Assembly: GCF_900163625.1 (NCBI RefSeq)
Contig: NZ_FUIE01000065.1
Location: forward strand, 1-64,000
Length of the DNA: 64,000 nt
Reading direction: 5' to 3'
Origin: Brevundimonas diminuta 3F5N
Lineage (GTDB): Bacteria; Pseudomonadota; Alphaproteobacteria; Caulobacterales; Caulobacteraceae
In this document: piece after piece, positions 1-7,832 of the stretch
Layout: every line of letters begins with the position of its first letter
How positions within the stretch are numbered: the first letter of the stretch is position 1
The notes under the pieces: generated by a model
Told to the model about the DNA's origin: nothing
The model's input: the letters and a program-made list of their open reading frames with translations, nothing else
The model's database searches: none
Program-made: the position numbers and the translations under genes

Positions 1-720
1 TCCTCAGGAGCCTGAATCAGATCGCACGCCGCAATTCAATGGGTCCTGAGCCTAGCGTGAGTGCTGCGCACGTATGCGTTTGAGAAGTGCGAGAAGAACA
101 CGCCTCTCGTCGACTGATAGGTCCGGTAAGATGTCTTCCTTCAACGCCGCTCGTCAGGGGTCGAGTTCTCGCAAGATTTTCTGCGTCTTTCTCGTCGGCA
201 CAACGGTCTGCGACCGCCGATCATTCGGTGATGGCGACCGCTCAACCCAGCCCCCGCGCCATGCGGTCCACGAGTTGCCCGGCTGTCGCACTGCCGACTT
301 CCAGCCGCGCCGTGAGGTCGCTGATCACGAGGCCGGGGAATCGTCCACATGGGCGGCTGCCATCCACGACAGTCGCGTCTGACCGGGCTCACGGCTTTCA
401 TCGTCGATCCGCTGCTGGATGTGCTGGGCGACCCGATGGATCGTCGTGCCGATCAACGCATCGCCGGATGCAATCATCATTTGACCTCCAAGGTTCTGTT
501 GGTCGTCGCGAAGCTCCATCAGACGCCGCTGGAGATTGAAATGCTAGTATGAATTATGCTTGCGTCGTATCATTGTGGCCGTAGAACTGAAACGGTTTCA
601 TTATCGATATCTCTTGCCTTGGCGCTCGATCCGCGAACGGCGTACTGCGGATCGTTATCTTTCGGCCTGAGGAGGAGAAGCCGAAGAGAATTGAGATCAG
701 GGCAGCCTGAGAGGAGCTGG
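1..720. other. No confident gene; possible decayed coding remnant
   Basis: I see no gene with a recognisable domain here. On the minus strand, 325-519 has protein-like composition (it contains MIASGDALIGTTIHRVAQHI), and the reading continues in a second frame past its stop (GLVISDLTARLEVGSATAG). This would fit a frameshifted remnant of an unidentified gene, but it could be chance in GC-rich DNA. The last 150 bases before the Hsp20 gene should hold its promoter. A purine-rich GAGGAG lies at about 670, and GAGGAGCTGG directly precedes the start at 725. I could not recognise a heat-shock promoter, a CIRCE element or a thermosensor hairpin with confidence. Confidence 0.35.
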
Positions 721-724
721 AACG

Positions 725-1123
725 ATGAGCACCGATATCACGCCAGCCACCGAAAAGACGACGACCGACGCGCCCGAGACCGCCGGCGGCGGCCGCATCT
801 ACCGCCCGCTGACTGATATATGCGAGACCGATCAGGGTGTCTCCATGATGATCGAAATGCCTTGGGTCGCCGCCGGTGCGGTCGAAATCACACTCGAAAA
901 CCGCGGGCTGACGATCCGCGGCAAGGTTGAGCCGATGCGGCCAGAAAACCTGGAACTTGCTTATGCCGAATATGGCGAGGGTGATTTCGAGAAAGCCTTC
1001 ACGCTTTCCGAGGATTTCGACCCCGACAGGATCGAGGCCGAGATGCGCGGGGGCGTCCTCACCCTGACGCTCCCCCGAGCCCCTGAAGCGCAGCCAAAAA
1101 GGATCGCCGTCAAGGGCGCCTGA
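725..1123 (+). CDS. Hsp20/alpha-crystallin small heat shock protein
   Basis: A 132-residue small heat shock protein, an ATP-independent holdase that keeps unfolding proteins soluble in the cytoplasm. After a Thr/Ala-rich tail of about 25 residues comes an alpha-crystallin domain (about 30-125): YRPLTDICETDQGVSMMIEMP, then ITLENRGLTIRGKV, and the typical final strand GGVLTLTLPRAPEA. The closing QPKRIAVKGA resembles the sHsp C-terminal extension. The start has a strong ribosome site (GAGGAGCTGGAACG). The next gene, also Hsp20, follows after 20 bases, so the two are probably co-transcribed. Tandem sHsp pairs also occur in mobile stress-tolerance islands, but no ClpK, YfdX or HdeD gene is visible here. 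Family assignment is secure; the client range is unknown. Confidence 0.93.
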   Translation: MSTDITPATEKTTTDAPETAGGGRIYRPLTDICETDQGVSMMIEMPWVAAGAVEITLENRGLTIRGKVEPMRPENLELAYAEYGEGDFEKAFTLSEDFDPDRIEAEMRGGVLTLTLPRAPEAQPKRIAVKGA

Positions 1124-1143
1124 AAACCGAAGGAGACACCATC

Positions 1144-1635
1144 ATGCAGATCAAGGACCTGATCCCCTGGGCGCGCAAGGACGGCGCGCCAGACGCCAAG
1201 AGCAGCGAAGACAACCCGATCGCGACGCTCCAGCGCGAAATGAACCATGTGTTCGAGAACTTCTGGAACCGGGTCGGTCAGTTCGAATGGCCCTGGGGCA
1301 GCGGCGAAGCCAAATCCGACATGGTTGAGACCGACAAGGCGATCGAAGTGTCGATCGAGCTGCCGGGCATGGAGATGAAGGACATCGAGGTGACGGTCAA
1401 CGATGACATGTTGACTGTGAAGGGGGAGAAAAAGATCGAGCGCCAGGAGGAGAAAAAGGGGTATTACCTGTCCGAGCGCAGCTACGGCGCGATCTACCGG
1501 ACAATCCCGCTCCCCCCCGGTGTGGATGGCGAAAAGGCGCAGGCATCCTTCAAAAACGGGGTTCTGACGATCAAGCTGCCGCAAACGCCCGAAGCCCAGG
1601 CCAAGGTCAGGAAAATCGCGGTCAAGGAGGCCTGA
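1144..1635 (+). CDS. Hsp20/alpha-crystallin small heat shock protein (second copy)
   Basis: A 163-residue small heat shock protein, closer in size to the classical IbpA/Hsp20 class than its upstream partner. The N-terminal arm (about 1-55) contains the amphipathic stretch MNHVFENFWNRVGQFEWPW. The alpha-crystallin domain runs from about 58 to 150, with VEVSIELPGMEMKDIEVTV-like strands, the charged loop KKIERQEEKKGYY and the signature FKNGVLTIKLPQTPEA. It ends in a Lys/Arg-rich tail (KVRKIAVKEA) similar to that of the upstream protein. A good ribosome site (AAGGAGAC) precedes the start. An IS6-family end begins about five bases after the stop, so any downstream partner in the original operon has been lost. 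Confidence 0.94.
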   Translation: MQIKDLIPWARKDGAPDAKSSEDNPIATLQREMNHVFENFWNRVGQFEWPWGSGEAKSDMVETDKAIEVSIELPGMEMKDIEVTVNDDMLTVKGEKKIERQEEKKGYYLSERSYGAIYRTIPLPPGVDGEKAQASFKNGVLTIKLPQTPEAQAKVRKIAVKEA

Positions 1636-1639
1636 GCCG

Positions 1640-2110
1640 GGTGCTGTCAGGTGGGGCTGTCAGATTAACTGAGCGAAGTCGATAGCCCCCTTCCCTGCTC
1701 ATTTTCAGACAGTAGCTGCCGCCCAAGCGGCATCAGCATCGACGCGAAAGCGACGAAGCGTGGATCTGCTGATCAAATGGCGCTGGATGTTGAAAGTGTT
1801 GTAGACCGCCGCGTGGGCTGTGAGAAATCTCTGGGCTGAAGCTTGGGATTTGAACCTCTGCTGCTGGCGCTCTCGTCGTCGGATTTGCAGATGCGAGTTC
1901 TCAGCGCGGTTATTATCTCGAAGCCGACCAGGGCGATGAAGATGCCGAAGTTCCAACAGATCGAGCGCCGCACCGTAAGATGCCAATCCATCCGTTGTGA
2001 TGCTTTCGGGCTCAACCGGTTGATTGCGCAGAAGACGCTTGATTAGCTTCAACGCAGCCTCTGTATCCCGCCGGCGCTGAACGATGACATCCAAAACCTC
2101 GCCTTCATCG
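1640..2110 (-). mobile_element. IS6-family element, 3' part only
   Basis: The outer end GGTGCTGTCAG at 1640-1650 matches, in inverted orientation, the end of the complete copy near 11096. It continues into the subterminal CTGTCAGATTAACTGAGC, which resembles the region at 10259-10300. The transposase 3' part runs from about 2110 down to 1705 and is nearly identical to that of the complete copy. The 5' half of the element is absent; DUF3768 sequence takes its place at about 2105-2110. The element lies in the same orientation as the complete copy at 10259-11096. Confidence 0.75.
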
Positions 2111-2469
2111 TCAGCCGGATTGTCACTACCGTAGAAGCAGTCAGAGCCGGAGAAATAGTCGATCTTGAACAGAACATTCAGTTTGCCACCGGCAACAGCG
2201 ACTGAAACAGAAACGAAGTCATGCTGGCCATAGGGGTCATCGCCTTCAGTGAAGGCGTCGAAGTTCCGAAGTGCTTCCAGAATGGTTGCGCGAGCTACGA
2301 AGCTTTGAGCGTTGAAACCGGGGGTGGTGAGGCAAAACCCTTGGAGACGGACGCCATCGTGAACGGTAGAAGCAAGTGCCTTTCGGAAGGCATCGTTCTG
2401 AGATGCGATGAGCTGGGCGCGGGTCAGGACTTCAACGGCTGGCGCTGAGATGGTTTGTTGTGCTTGCAT
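1705..2469 (-). pseudogene. Chimeric ORF: DUF3768 domain fused to IS6 transposase C-terminus
   Basis: This is an uninterrupted 254-codon frame made of two unrelated parts. Residues 1 to about 118 look like the DUF3768 family of small alphaproteobacterial (often plasmid) proteins of unknown function: QNDAFRKAL, then AFTEGDDPYGQHDFVSVSV, LFKIDYFSGSDCFYGSDNPADD. From EGEVLDVIVQRRRDTEAAL onward it is the C-terminal part of the IS6-family transposase, with ITTDGLASYGAAL and the terminal SQASAQRFLTAHAAVYNTFN. The transposase lacks the HTH and the first catalytic Asp, so it cannot be active. The junction falls on similar sequence in both partners (NPADDEGE versus RAVDDEGE), which suggests recombination at microhomology. 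Whether the chimera is expressed is unknown. Confidence 0.72.
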
Positions 2470-3426
2470 CGAGTTTACCTCTTACGCCGGTCGCAGCGAC
2501 CGACTTCCCGCACGCGGCACAAGAGGCTTCACGACTGTCACCGAGGCCGAAGGCCAAGGGAAACGGCTCAGCCGTTGACTGGCGGGATCTTGTGTCAGTC
2601 TGCGAACAAGTCGGAGCCCGATGAAGGCACAAACCTAGCGAACGGGGGCACCCGAGCTTCGAGTGCGGACGCCGTTCGTTGTAATCGCGTCGCCACGCCT
2701 CCAGCACCGCGCGGGCGTGCGGCAGGGATCGGAACAGCGTCTCGTTCAGCAGCTCGTCACGCAGGCGCCCGTTGAAGCTTTCGTTGAAGCCGTTCTGCTG
2801 GGGCTTGCCCGGCGCGATGTAGTGCCAACCGACGCCAGTGTCGTCGGCCCAGGCCAGGACCGCGTTCGAGGTGTATTCCGTGCCGTTGTCGCTGACGATG
2901 GTGTCGGGCCGGCCCCGCTGCCGGATGACGGCGTCCAACTCCCGCGCGACCCGCGCACCCGACAGCGAGGTGTCGGCCACCAGCGCCAGGCATTCGCGGG
3001 TGCAGTTATCGATCACCGTCAGGATGCGGAAGCGCCGTCCGTCCGTCATCTGGTCTGCGACGAAGTCCAGCGACCAGCGCTGGTTGGCCGCCAGCGGCAC
3101 GTCTAGTGGTCGCCGCGTGCCCATTGCTCGCTTCCGACCGCCCCGCCGGCGCACCGTCAGTCGCTCCTCGCGATAGATCCGCTGGACCCGCTTCCTGTTG
3201 ACCGCATGACCCTCGCGCCGCAGCAGGACGTGCAGGCGGCGATAGCCGAACCGGCGACGCTCCTGAGCCAGGGCCTTCAGCCGGTCGCGCAGGGCGCCGT
3301 CGTCCGGGCGCGTCGTCTGGTAGCGCACGCTCGTCCGATCCACGCCCAGCACACGGCACGCCCGCCTTTCGCTCATCTCGTAGGCGGCCTGCAGATGACC
3401 AGCCGCCTCGCGGTAGCCGGCGGGCG

Positions 3427-3693
3427 TCACCACTTTTTTCCCAGCAGGTCCTTCAGCGCCACGTTGTCCAGCATCGCGTCCGCCAGCATCCGCTTGAGCC
3501 GAGCATTCTCGTCCTCGAGCGCCTTCAGCCGCCGAGCCTCCGACACGTCGAGCCCGCCGAACTTGGCCTTCCATTTGTAGAAGGTCGCCGAGCTCACCCC
3601 GTGGCGTCGGCAAACCTCCGCCGTCGCCACACCGGTCTCCTGCTCCCGCAGGATCCCGATGATCTGCTCTTCCGTGAACCTTGATCGCTTCAT
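3427..3693 (-). CDS. IS3-family transposase OrfA (HTH subunit)
   Basis: An 88-residue OrfA of the IS3/IS407 group. It starts [19 protein letters not shown] and carries an HTH_Tnp_1 domain (about 5-60, [20 protein letters not shown]). A leucine-zipper-like helix ([20 protein letters not shown]) is used for multimerisation in this family. It ends LLGKKW at a stop just after a run of six A residues on the coding strand. OrfB continues in the -1 frame from the same place. OrfA binds the element ends and, when fused to OrfB by frameshifting, makes the active transposase. Confidence 0.9.
3433..3439 (-). promoter_or_regulatory. Programmed -1 frameshift slippery site (A6G)
   Basis: The coding (minus) strand reads AAAAAAG immediately before the OrfA stop codon TGA. 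This heptamer is the standard slippery sequence of IS3-family elements, and the OrfB frame (VVTPAGY) picks up exactly here. Confidence 0.8.
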
Positions 3694-3729
3694 TCTGTCC
3701 GTCCTTCGTTAGGGCGGACTCTAGCTATT

Positions 3730-3752
3730 CCTGGAGGAGTTTCAGGGGGTCA
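3730..3752 (-). repeat. Right terminal inverted repeat of the IS3-family element
   Basis: Read on the minus strand the element begins TGACCCCCTGAAACTCCTCC, with the TGA start typical of this group. It abuts an interrupted IS6 transposase reading frame, whose last codons (DVTP, stop) come from the repeat itself. I found no matching left repeat near 2500-2660, so the other end appears lost. Confidence 0.65.
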
Positions 3753-4124
3753 CGTCAGGTTGATTGCGTAATAGACGTTTGAGCAGCTTCAAAGCCGCCT
3801 CGGTGTCCCGTCGGCGCTGGACCATCACATCCAAAACCTCGCCTTCATCATCAACCGCACGCCACAGATACATGCGTCGGCCACCGATCTTGCAAACCAT
3901 CTCATCCAAATGCCAGCGGCCTGTCGGCGGCACTCTACGCTTCTTCAAACGCCTTGCAATCAATGGCCCAAACTTGATCGTCCAGCACCGGATCGTTTCG
4001 TAGCTGACGTCAATTCCACGCTGCGCCATCAGCTCTTCGACATCACGGAAGCTGAGGCTAAAGCGAAAGTACAACCACACGGCATGACGGATCACCTCAG
4101 CCGGAAACCGATGACGTTTAAAGG
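3742..4124 (-). pseudogene. IS6-family transposase, N-terminal half
   Basis: This is the 5' half of a transposase nearly identical to the complete copy at 10334-11026. It contains KRHRFPAEVIRHAVWLYFRF, the HTH region (DVEELMAQRGIDVSYETIR) and the first catalytic Asp in RWHLDEMVCKIGG. It breaks off after RRDTEAALKLLKRLLRNQP, where the IS3 terminal repeat begins. Its own start is damaged: an in-frame stop replaces the first codons, and the ATG at about 4138 is out of frame. The missing C-terminal half is not on the other side of the IS3 element as simple insertion would predict. The locus has therefore been rearranged since the insertion. Confidence 0.82.
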
Positions 4125-4214
4125 ATACCCTTTGTCATGATTGTATTCCTTCAAGTCAGTTGTTGATTTTTCGCCGGATCGCCGCCCCGCGGGAGCCCGC
4201 CCGGCCTGATGGGG

Positions 4215-5366
4215 TCACCGCGAGCGCAACAGGACGGGAGCGGCGCCCACCTTGATGCGGAGCAGCTCGTAGGGCTTGCGGCGCAGGTCTCGGCCGCCGT
4301 GGAAGCCGGGCTGGCGGTGGAGCTGGTTGGCGGTGAAGTAGAGATATCCGTCGGTGCCGATCGACAGCGTGTCGGGCCAGCTGATGCGCGGGTTGTTGAC
4401 CACCGTCGTCCAGCGGCCCTGGTCGAGCACGCGGATTGCGTTGTTCTCGTAATCGCCGGCAAACACGCGGCCCTTGTCGTCTTCGGCTATCCCGTCCGAG
4501 GCGCCTTTGCGCCCCAGGCTGCGGACCGCGCGGCCCAGCTCCTCCTCGGACACCGCGGGATCGCGCAACAACGCCGTGGGCACCGCGTGAAGCGTGCGGC
4601 CCGACAGCGGACCATAATACAGCAGGCTGCCATCGGCGCTGAGCGCAATCGCGTCGCTCGCGATTGCTACCGGCGTCGCGGGTCCATCGGCGGGACGGTT
4701 CATGAGCACCGCGCCGTCGACGACCGGGGTGAAGCCGGGCTCGGGGTTGGTCGTCGCATGGTTCGACAGGCGCCGGATTGCACGCCCGCTGGCGATATCG
4801 ACGACGATGATGCCGCCGACACCGGCGTTGCTGCTGTCGGTGATGTAGGCGACGCCCTCGGCGCCCTGACGCAGATCGAAGCGCACGTCATTGAGGTAGG
4901 TCGGGGGCAGCACCACGCTGGGCGGCAGGACGATCGTCTTCACCACCCGGTCGGTCGCAAGGTCGATTGCCACCAGCTTTGCACCGCCGGCCTGCGGTTG
5001 AGAGAATTTGGGCGCCGCCGTGTCGAGCACCCACAGGCGATTGGCGCCGTCTGCCACCACGCTCTGCACCGAGATGAAATGCCCCGCCGGGTCGGCCGGA
5101 TCGGGCCGGTTGGTCGCGGCGTCGGGATAAGGCACCGCCTTGCCGTCGACCAGCTCGGCAACCGTGAACGGCGCGTTGTCGCCCCATTGCGGGAAGTTGA
5201 CGAAAATGCGCCCGTTGGGGGCGATGGTCACGCCAGTCGGCATCGCGCCATCGAAGGTCGCGACCTGTTCGATCTGGGGCGCGGATGCACCCTCGCGGGT
5301 CATCGCGCAGGCGGCGAGCGAGAGGGCAGCGCCAGCGGCCAGAAGCATTTTGACCGAGGTTTTCAT
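4215..5366 (-). CDS. Major royal jelly protein (MRJP/yellow)-family lipoprotein
   Basis: A 383-residue exported protein with a lipoprotein signal (MKTSVKMLLAAGAALSLAAC, lipobox LAAC). The rest is a six-bladed beta-propeller-like region of the MRJP/yellow family: PTGVTIAPNGRIFVNFPQWG, LWVLDTAAPKF, YLNDVRFDL, YITDSSNAGVGGIIVVD, ISWPDTLSIGTDGYLYFTANQLHR. The family is named from insects but also occurs in bacteria, where its role is poorly defined; SGL-type lactonases share the fold. The start overlaps the stop of the upstream oxidoreductase gene by four bases, so it is the last gene of a four-gene operon. Binding of a small ligand or a lactonase-like activity in the periplasm is only a guess. 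Confidence 0.85.
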   Translation of the reverse strand: MKTSVKMLLAAGAALSLAACAMTREGASAPQIEQVATFDGAMPTGVTIAPNGRIFVNFPQWGDNAPFTVAELVDGKAVPYPDAATNRPDPADPAGHFISVQSVVADGANRLWVLDTAAPKFSQPQAGGAKLVAIDLATDRVVKTIVLPPSVVLPPTYLNDVRFDLRQGAEGVAYITDSSNAGVGGIIVVDIASGRAIRRLSNHATTNPEPGFTPVVDGAVLMNRPADGPATPVAIASDAIALSADGSLLYYGPLSGRTLHAVPTALLRDPAVSEEELGRAVRSLGRKGASDGIAEDDKGRVFAGDYENNAIRVLDQGRWTTVVNNPRISWPDTLSIGTDGYLYFTANQLHRQPGFHGGRDLRRKPYELLRIKVGAAPVLLRSR

Positions 5367-6469
5367 GGTGTCATTTCTTTGAGGATGCGGCCCGCTTCGT
5401 GGGGCTCGGACCGGAGGTATTGCGGCGGCGCCTTGACCGATGCGCCGAGCGCGGCGGCGGCGTGCCAAGGCCAGCGCGGATCCCACAGCGCAGCGCGGGC
5501 AATGGCTATGGCGTCGGCATGCCCGTCTTCGAGGATGCGCTCTGCCTGGTGTGGATCGGTGATCATTCCGACCGCCACGACAGGCATGGCAACCGCGTCC
5601 TTGACCGTCCGCGCCAGCGGCACCTGATAGCCGGGGCCGACAGGGATCTGCTGGCGCGGGTCGAGGCCGCCGCTGGACACGTGGATCGCCGAACAACCGC
5701 GCCGCTCCAGTTCCTGCGCAAACCGTGCGGTTTCTTCCGCTGTCCAGCCGCCTTCAACCCAGTCGGCCCCGGAAACGCGGACGGTCACCGGGCGGTCGGC
5801 CGGAAACGCTTCGCGCACGGCAGCGAACACTTCGAGCGGGAACCGCATCCGGTTGTCGAGACTGCCGCCGTATTCATCGCCGCGCCGGTTGGAGATCGGC
5901 GAAAGAAACTCGTGGAGCAGATAGCCATGCGCGACGTGGATCTGGATGGCTTCGATGCCGAGCCTGCCGGCTCGCCGGGCGGCATCCGCGAACGCCTCCC
6001 GGATGCGGGCAAGAGCCGGCTTGTCCAGTTCGACAGGGGGATGGTCGTCCGGAGCGAAGGGAATGGCGCTGGGTGCCACGGTCTGCCAGCCATTCTCCGT
6101 ATCGCGGGCGATTTGCGTTCCGCCGTGCCACGGCTTGGCGCAGCTCGCCTTGCGGCCGGCATGCGCCAGCTGGATGATCAGCGGCATGTCCGACCACCGG
6201 CGCACGCTTTCGAGCACGCTTTGCATCGCCGCTTCAGTACGGTCGTCGTAGAGGCCGACGTCACCGTAGGTGATGCGCCCTTCCGGGCTCACAGCAGTCG
6301 CCTCGATCGTTAGCGCGCCGGCGCCCGATAGCGCCAACTGGCCGAGATGCATCTGGTGCCAGTCGGTCATCGCGCCGTCGACTGCCGAATACTGGCACAT
6401 CGGCGCGATAACGATGCGGTTGGCAAGCCGCAGCCCGCCAACCTCAATCGGTTCGAACAATTTCGCCAT
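5363..6469 (-). CDS. Old Yellow Enzyme family NADH:flavin oxidoreductase (YqjM/NamA-like)
   Basis: A 368-residue FMN-dependent ene-reductase that reduces activated C=C bonds of enals, enones, quinones or nitro compounds with NAD(P)H. The TIM barrel starts MAKLFEPIEVGGLRLANRIV. The short MCQYSAVDG segment with its Cys is typical of the thermophilic-like (YqjM) OYE class. The substrate-binding pair is in QLAHAGRKAS and HVAHGYLLHEFLSP. FMN-binding segments are at the C-terminus (VVAVGMITDPHQAE and IAIARAALWDPRWP). The start at 6469 overlaps the upstream GloA stop as TGATG, indicating translational coupling. In E. coli the OYE gene nemA is also paired with gloA, so this gene order supports electrophile detoxification. 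Confidence 0.92.
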   Translation of the reverse strand: MAKLFEPIEVGGLRLANRIVIAPMCQYSAVDGAMTDWHQMHLGQLALSGAGALTIEATAVSPEGRITYGDVGLYDDRTEAAMQSVLESVRRWSDMPLIIQLAHAGRKASCAKPWHGGTQIARDTENGWQTVAPSAIPFAPDDHPPVELDKPALARIREAFADAARRAGRLGIEAIQIHVAHGYLLHEFLSPISNRRGDEYGGSLDNRMRFPLEVFAAVREAFPADRPVTVRVSGADWVEGGWTAEETARFAQELERRGCSAIHVSSGGLDPRQQIPVGPGYQVPLARTVKDAVAMPVVAVGMITDPHQAERILEDGHADAIAIARAALWDPRWPWHAAAALGASVKAPPQYLRSEPHEAGRILKEMTP

Positions 6470-6924
6470 CACCATTCGCCCGTGTTGGACATGGAGGCCC
6501 AGGGTTCGGCCGGAGCCTTGTGTTCGCCCTTCTGCAGCAGTTCGATCGAGATCCCGTCCGGCGAGCGGATGAACGCCAGGTGTCCGTCGCGCGGGGGGCG
6601 ATTGATCGTCACACCGCCCGCCTGCAGCCGCGCGCACGTCTCGTAGATGTCGTCGACCCCGTAGGCGAGGTGGCCGAAGTTGCGGCCCCCGGTATAAGTC
6701 TCGGCAGCGCTGCCGTCCTCGGACGGCCAGTTGTACGTCAGCTCGACCTCGGCATCGCCCTGCTCGCCGTCGCCGCGAAAATCCTCGTCGGCGGCAAGGT
6801 AGATCAGCGTGTAACGTGCGGCCTGGTTCTCCATGCGCCGGGTCTCCTTGAGACCCAGCAACGTGAAGAAACGGATCGCCGCCTCGGGATCGGCGACGCG
6901 CAGCATGGTATGGAGATAGCGCAT
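6469..6924 (-). CDS. gloA: Glyoxalase I (lactoylglutathione lyase), VOC family
   Basis: A 151-residue VOC-fold protein that isomerises the hemithioacetal of methylglyoxal and glutathione to S-lactoylglutathione in the cytosol. The four metal ligands of bacterial GloA are recognisable: H5 (MRYLHTMLRV), E61 (VELTYNWPSE), H85 (NFGHLAYGVDD) and E128 (DGISIELLQ). Length is slightly above the usual 130-145 because of a C-terminal tail (KAPAEPWASMSNTGEW). The gene lies two bases after the DJ-1-like gene and overlaps the OYE gene. Methylglyoxal or other dicarbonyls are therefore likely substrates of the whole operon. Confidence 0.88.
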   Translation of the reverse strand: MRYLHTMLRVADPEAAIRFFTLLGLKETRRMENQAARYTLIYLAADEDFRGDGEQGDAEVELTYNWPSEDGSAAETYTGGRNFGHLAYGVDDIYETCARLQAGGVTINRPPRDGHLAFIRSPDGISIELLQKGEHKAPAEPWASMSNTGEW

Positions 6925-6926
6925 GA

Positions 6927-7736
6927 TCAGGCGACCTTGTCCTTGAGGGCTTCCACCACGAGCTCCGCGGTGCGGGTAGCGCTGGCGGGGTTCTGGCCGG
7001 TCACCAGATTGCCGTCGCGCAGGGCGAAGGGGGCAAAATCGGTGCCGCCCTCGTGCTTGCCCCCAAGTTCCTTGAGACGCGTTTCGAGCAGGAACGGCAC
7101 CGCCTGATCGAGGCCGACCGCGCGTTCCTCGCTGTCGGTGAAGCCCGCGACACGGCGGCCTGCGACGAAGGGCGTGCCATCGGCCTTCGTCGCCGAGACC
7201 AGCCCAGCCGGTCCATGGCAGACGGCGGCGACGATCTTGCCTTCGCGATCGAAGCGTTCGACCAGGCGCGCCAACTCTTCGCTACCGGGGTAATCAAACA
7301 TGGTGCCGTGGCCGCCCGGCAGGAACAGCGCGTCGTAGCCGGCGGGATCGATGCTGGTGAACACCGGCGTACCGGCAACCTCGGCCTTCAGGGCGTCGTC
7401 CTTCAGATAGCGCTCGACCGAAGCGTCGTTCTCGCCATCGGCGTTGACGCTGCGCTGGTCGACGGGGATGGCGCCGCCCTTGATCGAGGCCAGCGTCACC
7501 TCGGCGCCCGCATCGCGGAACGCGTAGTACGGGGTGGTAAGTTCCTCGAGCCAGACACCCGTCGGTTCGGTGCCGGGAGTCATGCGGTCGGCGGAGGTGG
7601 CCACCATGAGAATGCGGGTCATCGTCAATTGTTCTTTTCCATTGGTGTCGGGGACACGAGCAAACGCAACCGGCGCAGCCGCACCCGCCACAAAGACAGC
7701 GGTGAGAGCTTTCAGCAGCTGGCGGCGATTTTGCAT
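6927..7736 (-). CDS. DJ-1/PfpI family protein (Hsp31/glyoxalase III-like) with export signal
   Basis: A 269-residue protein of the DJ-1/PfpI superfamily, related to Hsp31-type chaperones and glyoxalases. The class I glutamine-amidotransferase-like domain starts at MTRILMVATSADRMTP (about residue 39). It contains the acidic site in FLPGGHGTMFDYP and the nucleophile Cys in AVCHGPAGLV. The 38 residues in front (NRRQLLKALTAVFVAGAAAP) look like a Tat or Sec signal, unusual because most family members are cytosolic. Translation from the internal ATG would give a cytosolic form of normal length, so both products are possible. First gene of the operon, divergent from the LysR gene. Glutathione-independent methylglyoxal removal would fit the neighbours. 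Confidence 0.85.
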   Translation of the reverse strand: MQNRRQLLKALTAVFVAGAAAPVAFARVPDTNGKEQLTMTRILMVATSADRMTPGTEPTGVWLEELTTPYYAFRDAGAEVTLASIKGGAIPVDQRSVNADGENDASVERYLKDDALKAEVAGTPVFTSIDPAGYDALFLPGGHGTMFDYPGSEELARLVERFDREGKIVAAVCHGPAGLVSATKADGTPFVAGRRVAGFTDSEERAVGLDQAVPFLLETRLKELGGKHEGGTDFAPFALRDGNLVTGQNPASATRTAELVVEALKDKVA

Positions 7737-7807
7737 TCGATCGTTTCTTTCGGCGGCTTAGATACGCAGGGAACGGCATCATGAAATCCAGCGGGAATGG
7801 CGGACGG

Positions 7808-7825
7808 CCATAAATCCGCTTATGG
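7808..7825 (+). promoter_or_regulatory. LysR-type operator (CCATAA-N6-TTATGG)
   Basis: An 18-bp perfect interrupted palindrome with the T-N11-A architecture of LysR-family boxes. It sits eight bases upstream of the LysR start at 7833, inside the divergent gap with the DJ-1/GloA/OYE operon. It also argues for the start at 7833 rather than the earlier in-frame ATG at 7797, which would place the box inside the gene. Confidence 0.6.
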
Positions 7826-7832
7826 AACCGGA

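Larger units (their letters stand above)
2432..3693 (-). pseudogene. IS3-family (IS407-like) OrfAB transposase, 3' end replaced
   Basis: This is the fusion product expected from a -1 ribosomal frameshift at the end of OrfA. The OrfB part begins [18 protein letters not shown] and carries an HTH_21 segment ([19 protein letters not shown]) followed by the rve integrase core. The DDE triad is visible: Asp in WSLDFVADQ, Asp in [10 protein letters not shown] and Glu in [14 protein letters not shown]. Normal family sequence stops at RRPHSKLG, at about 2651. The following roughly 73 codons to 2432 have no transposase character and run into the start of the DUF3768 chimera. The element has therefore lost its 3' end and left inverted repeat. 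The catalytic core is intact, but transposition in cis is unlikely. Confidence 0.8.
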
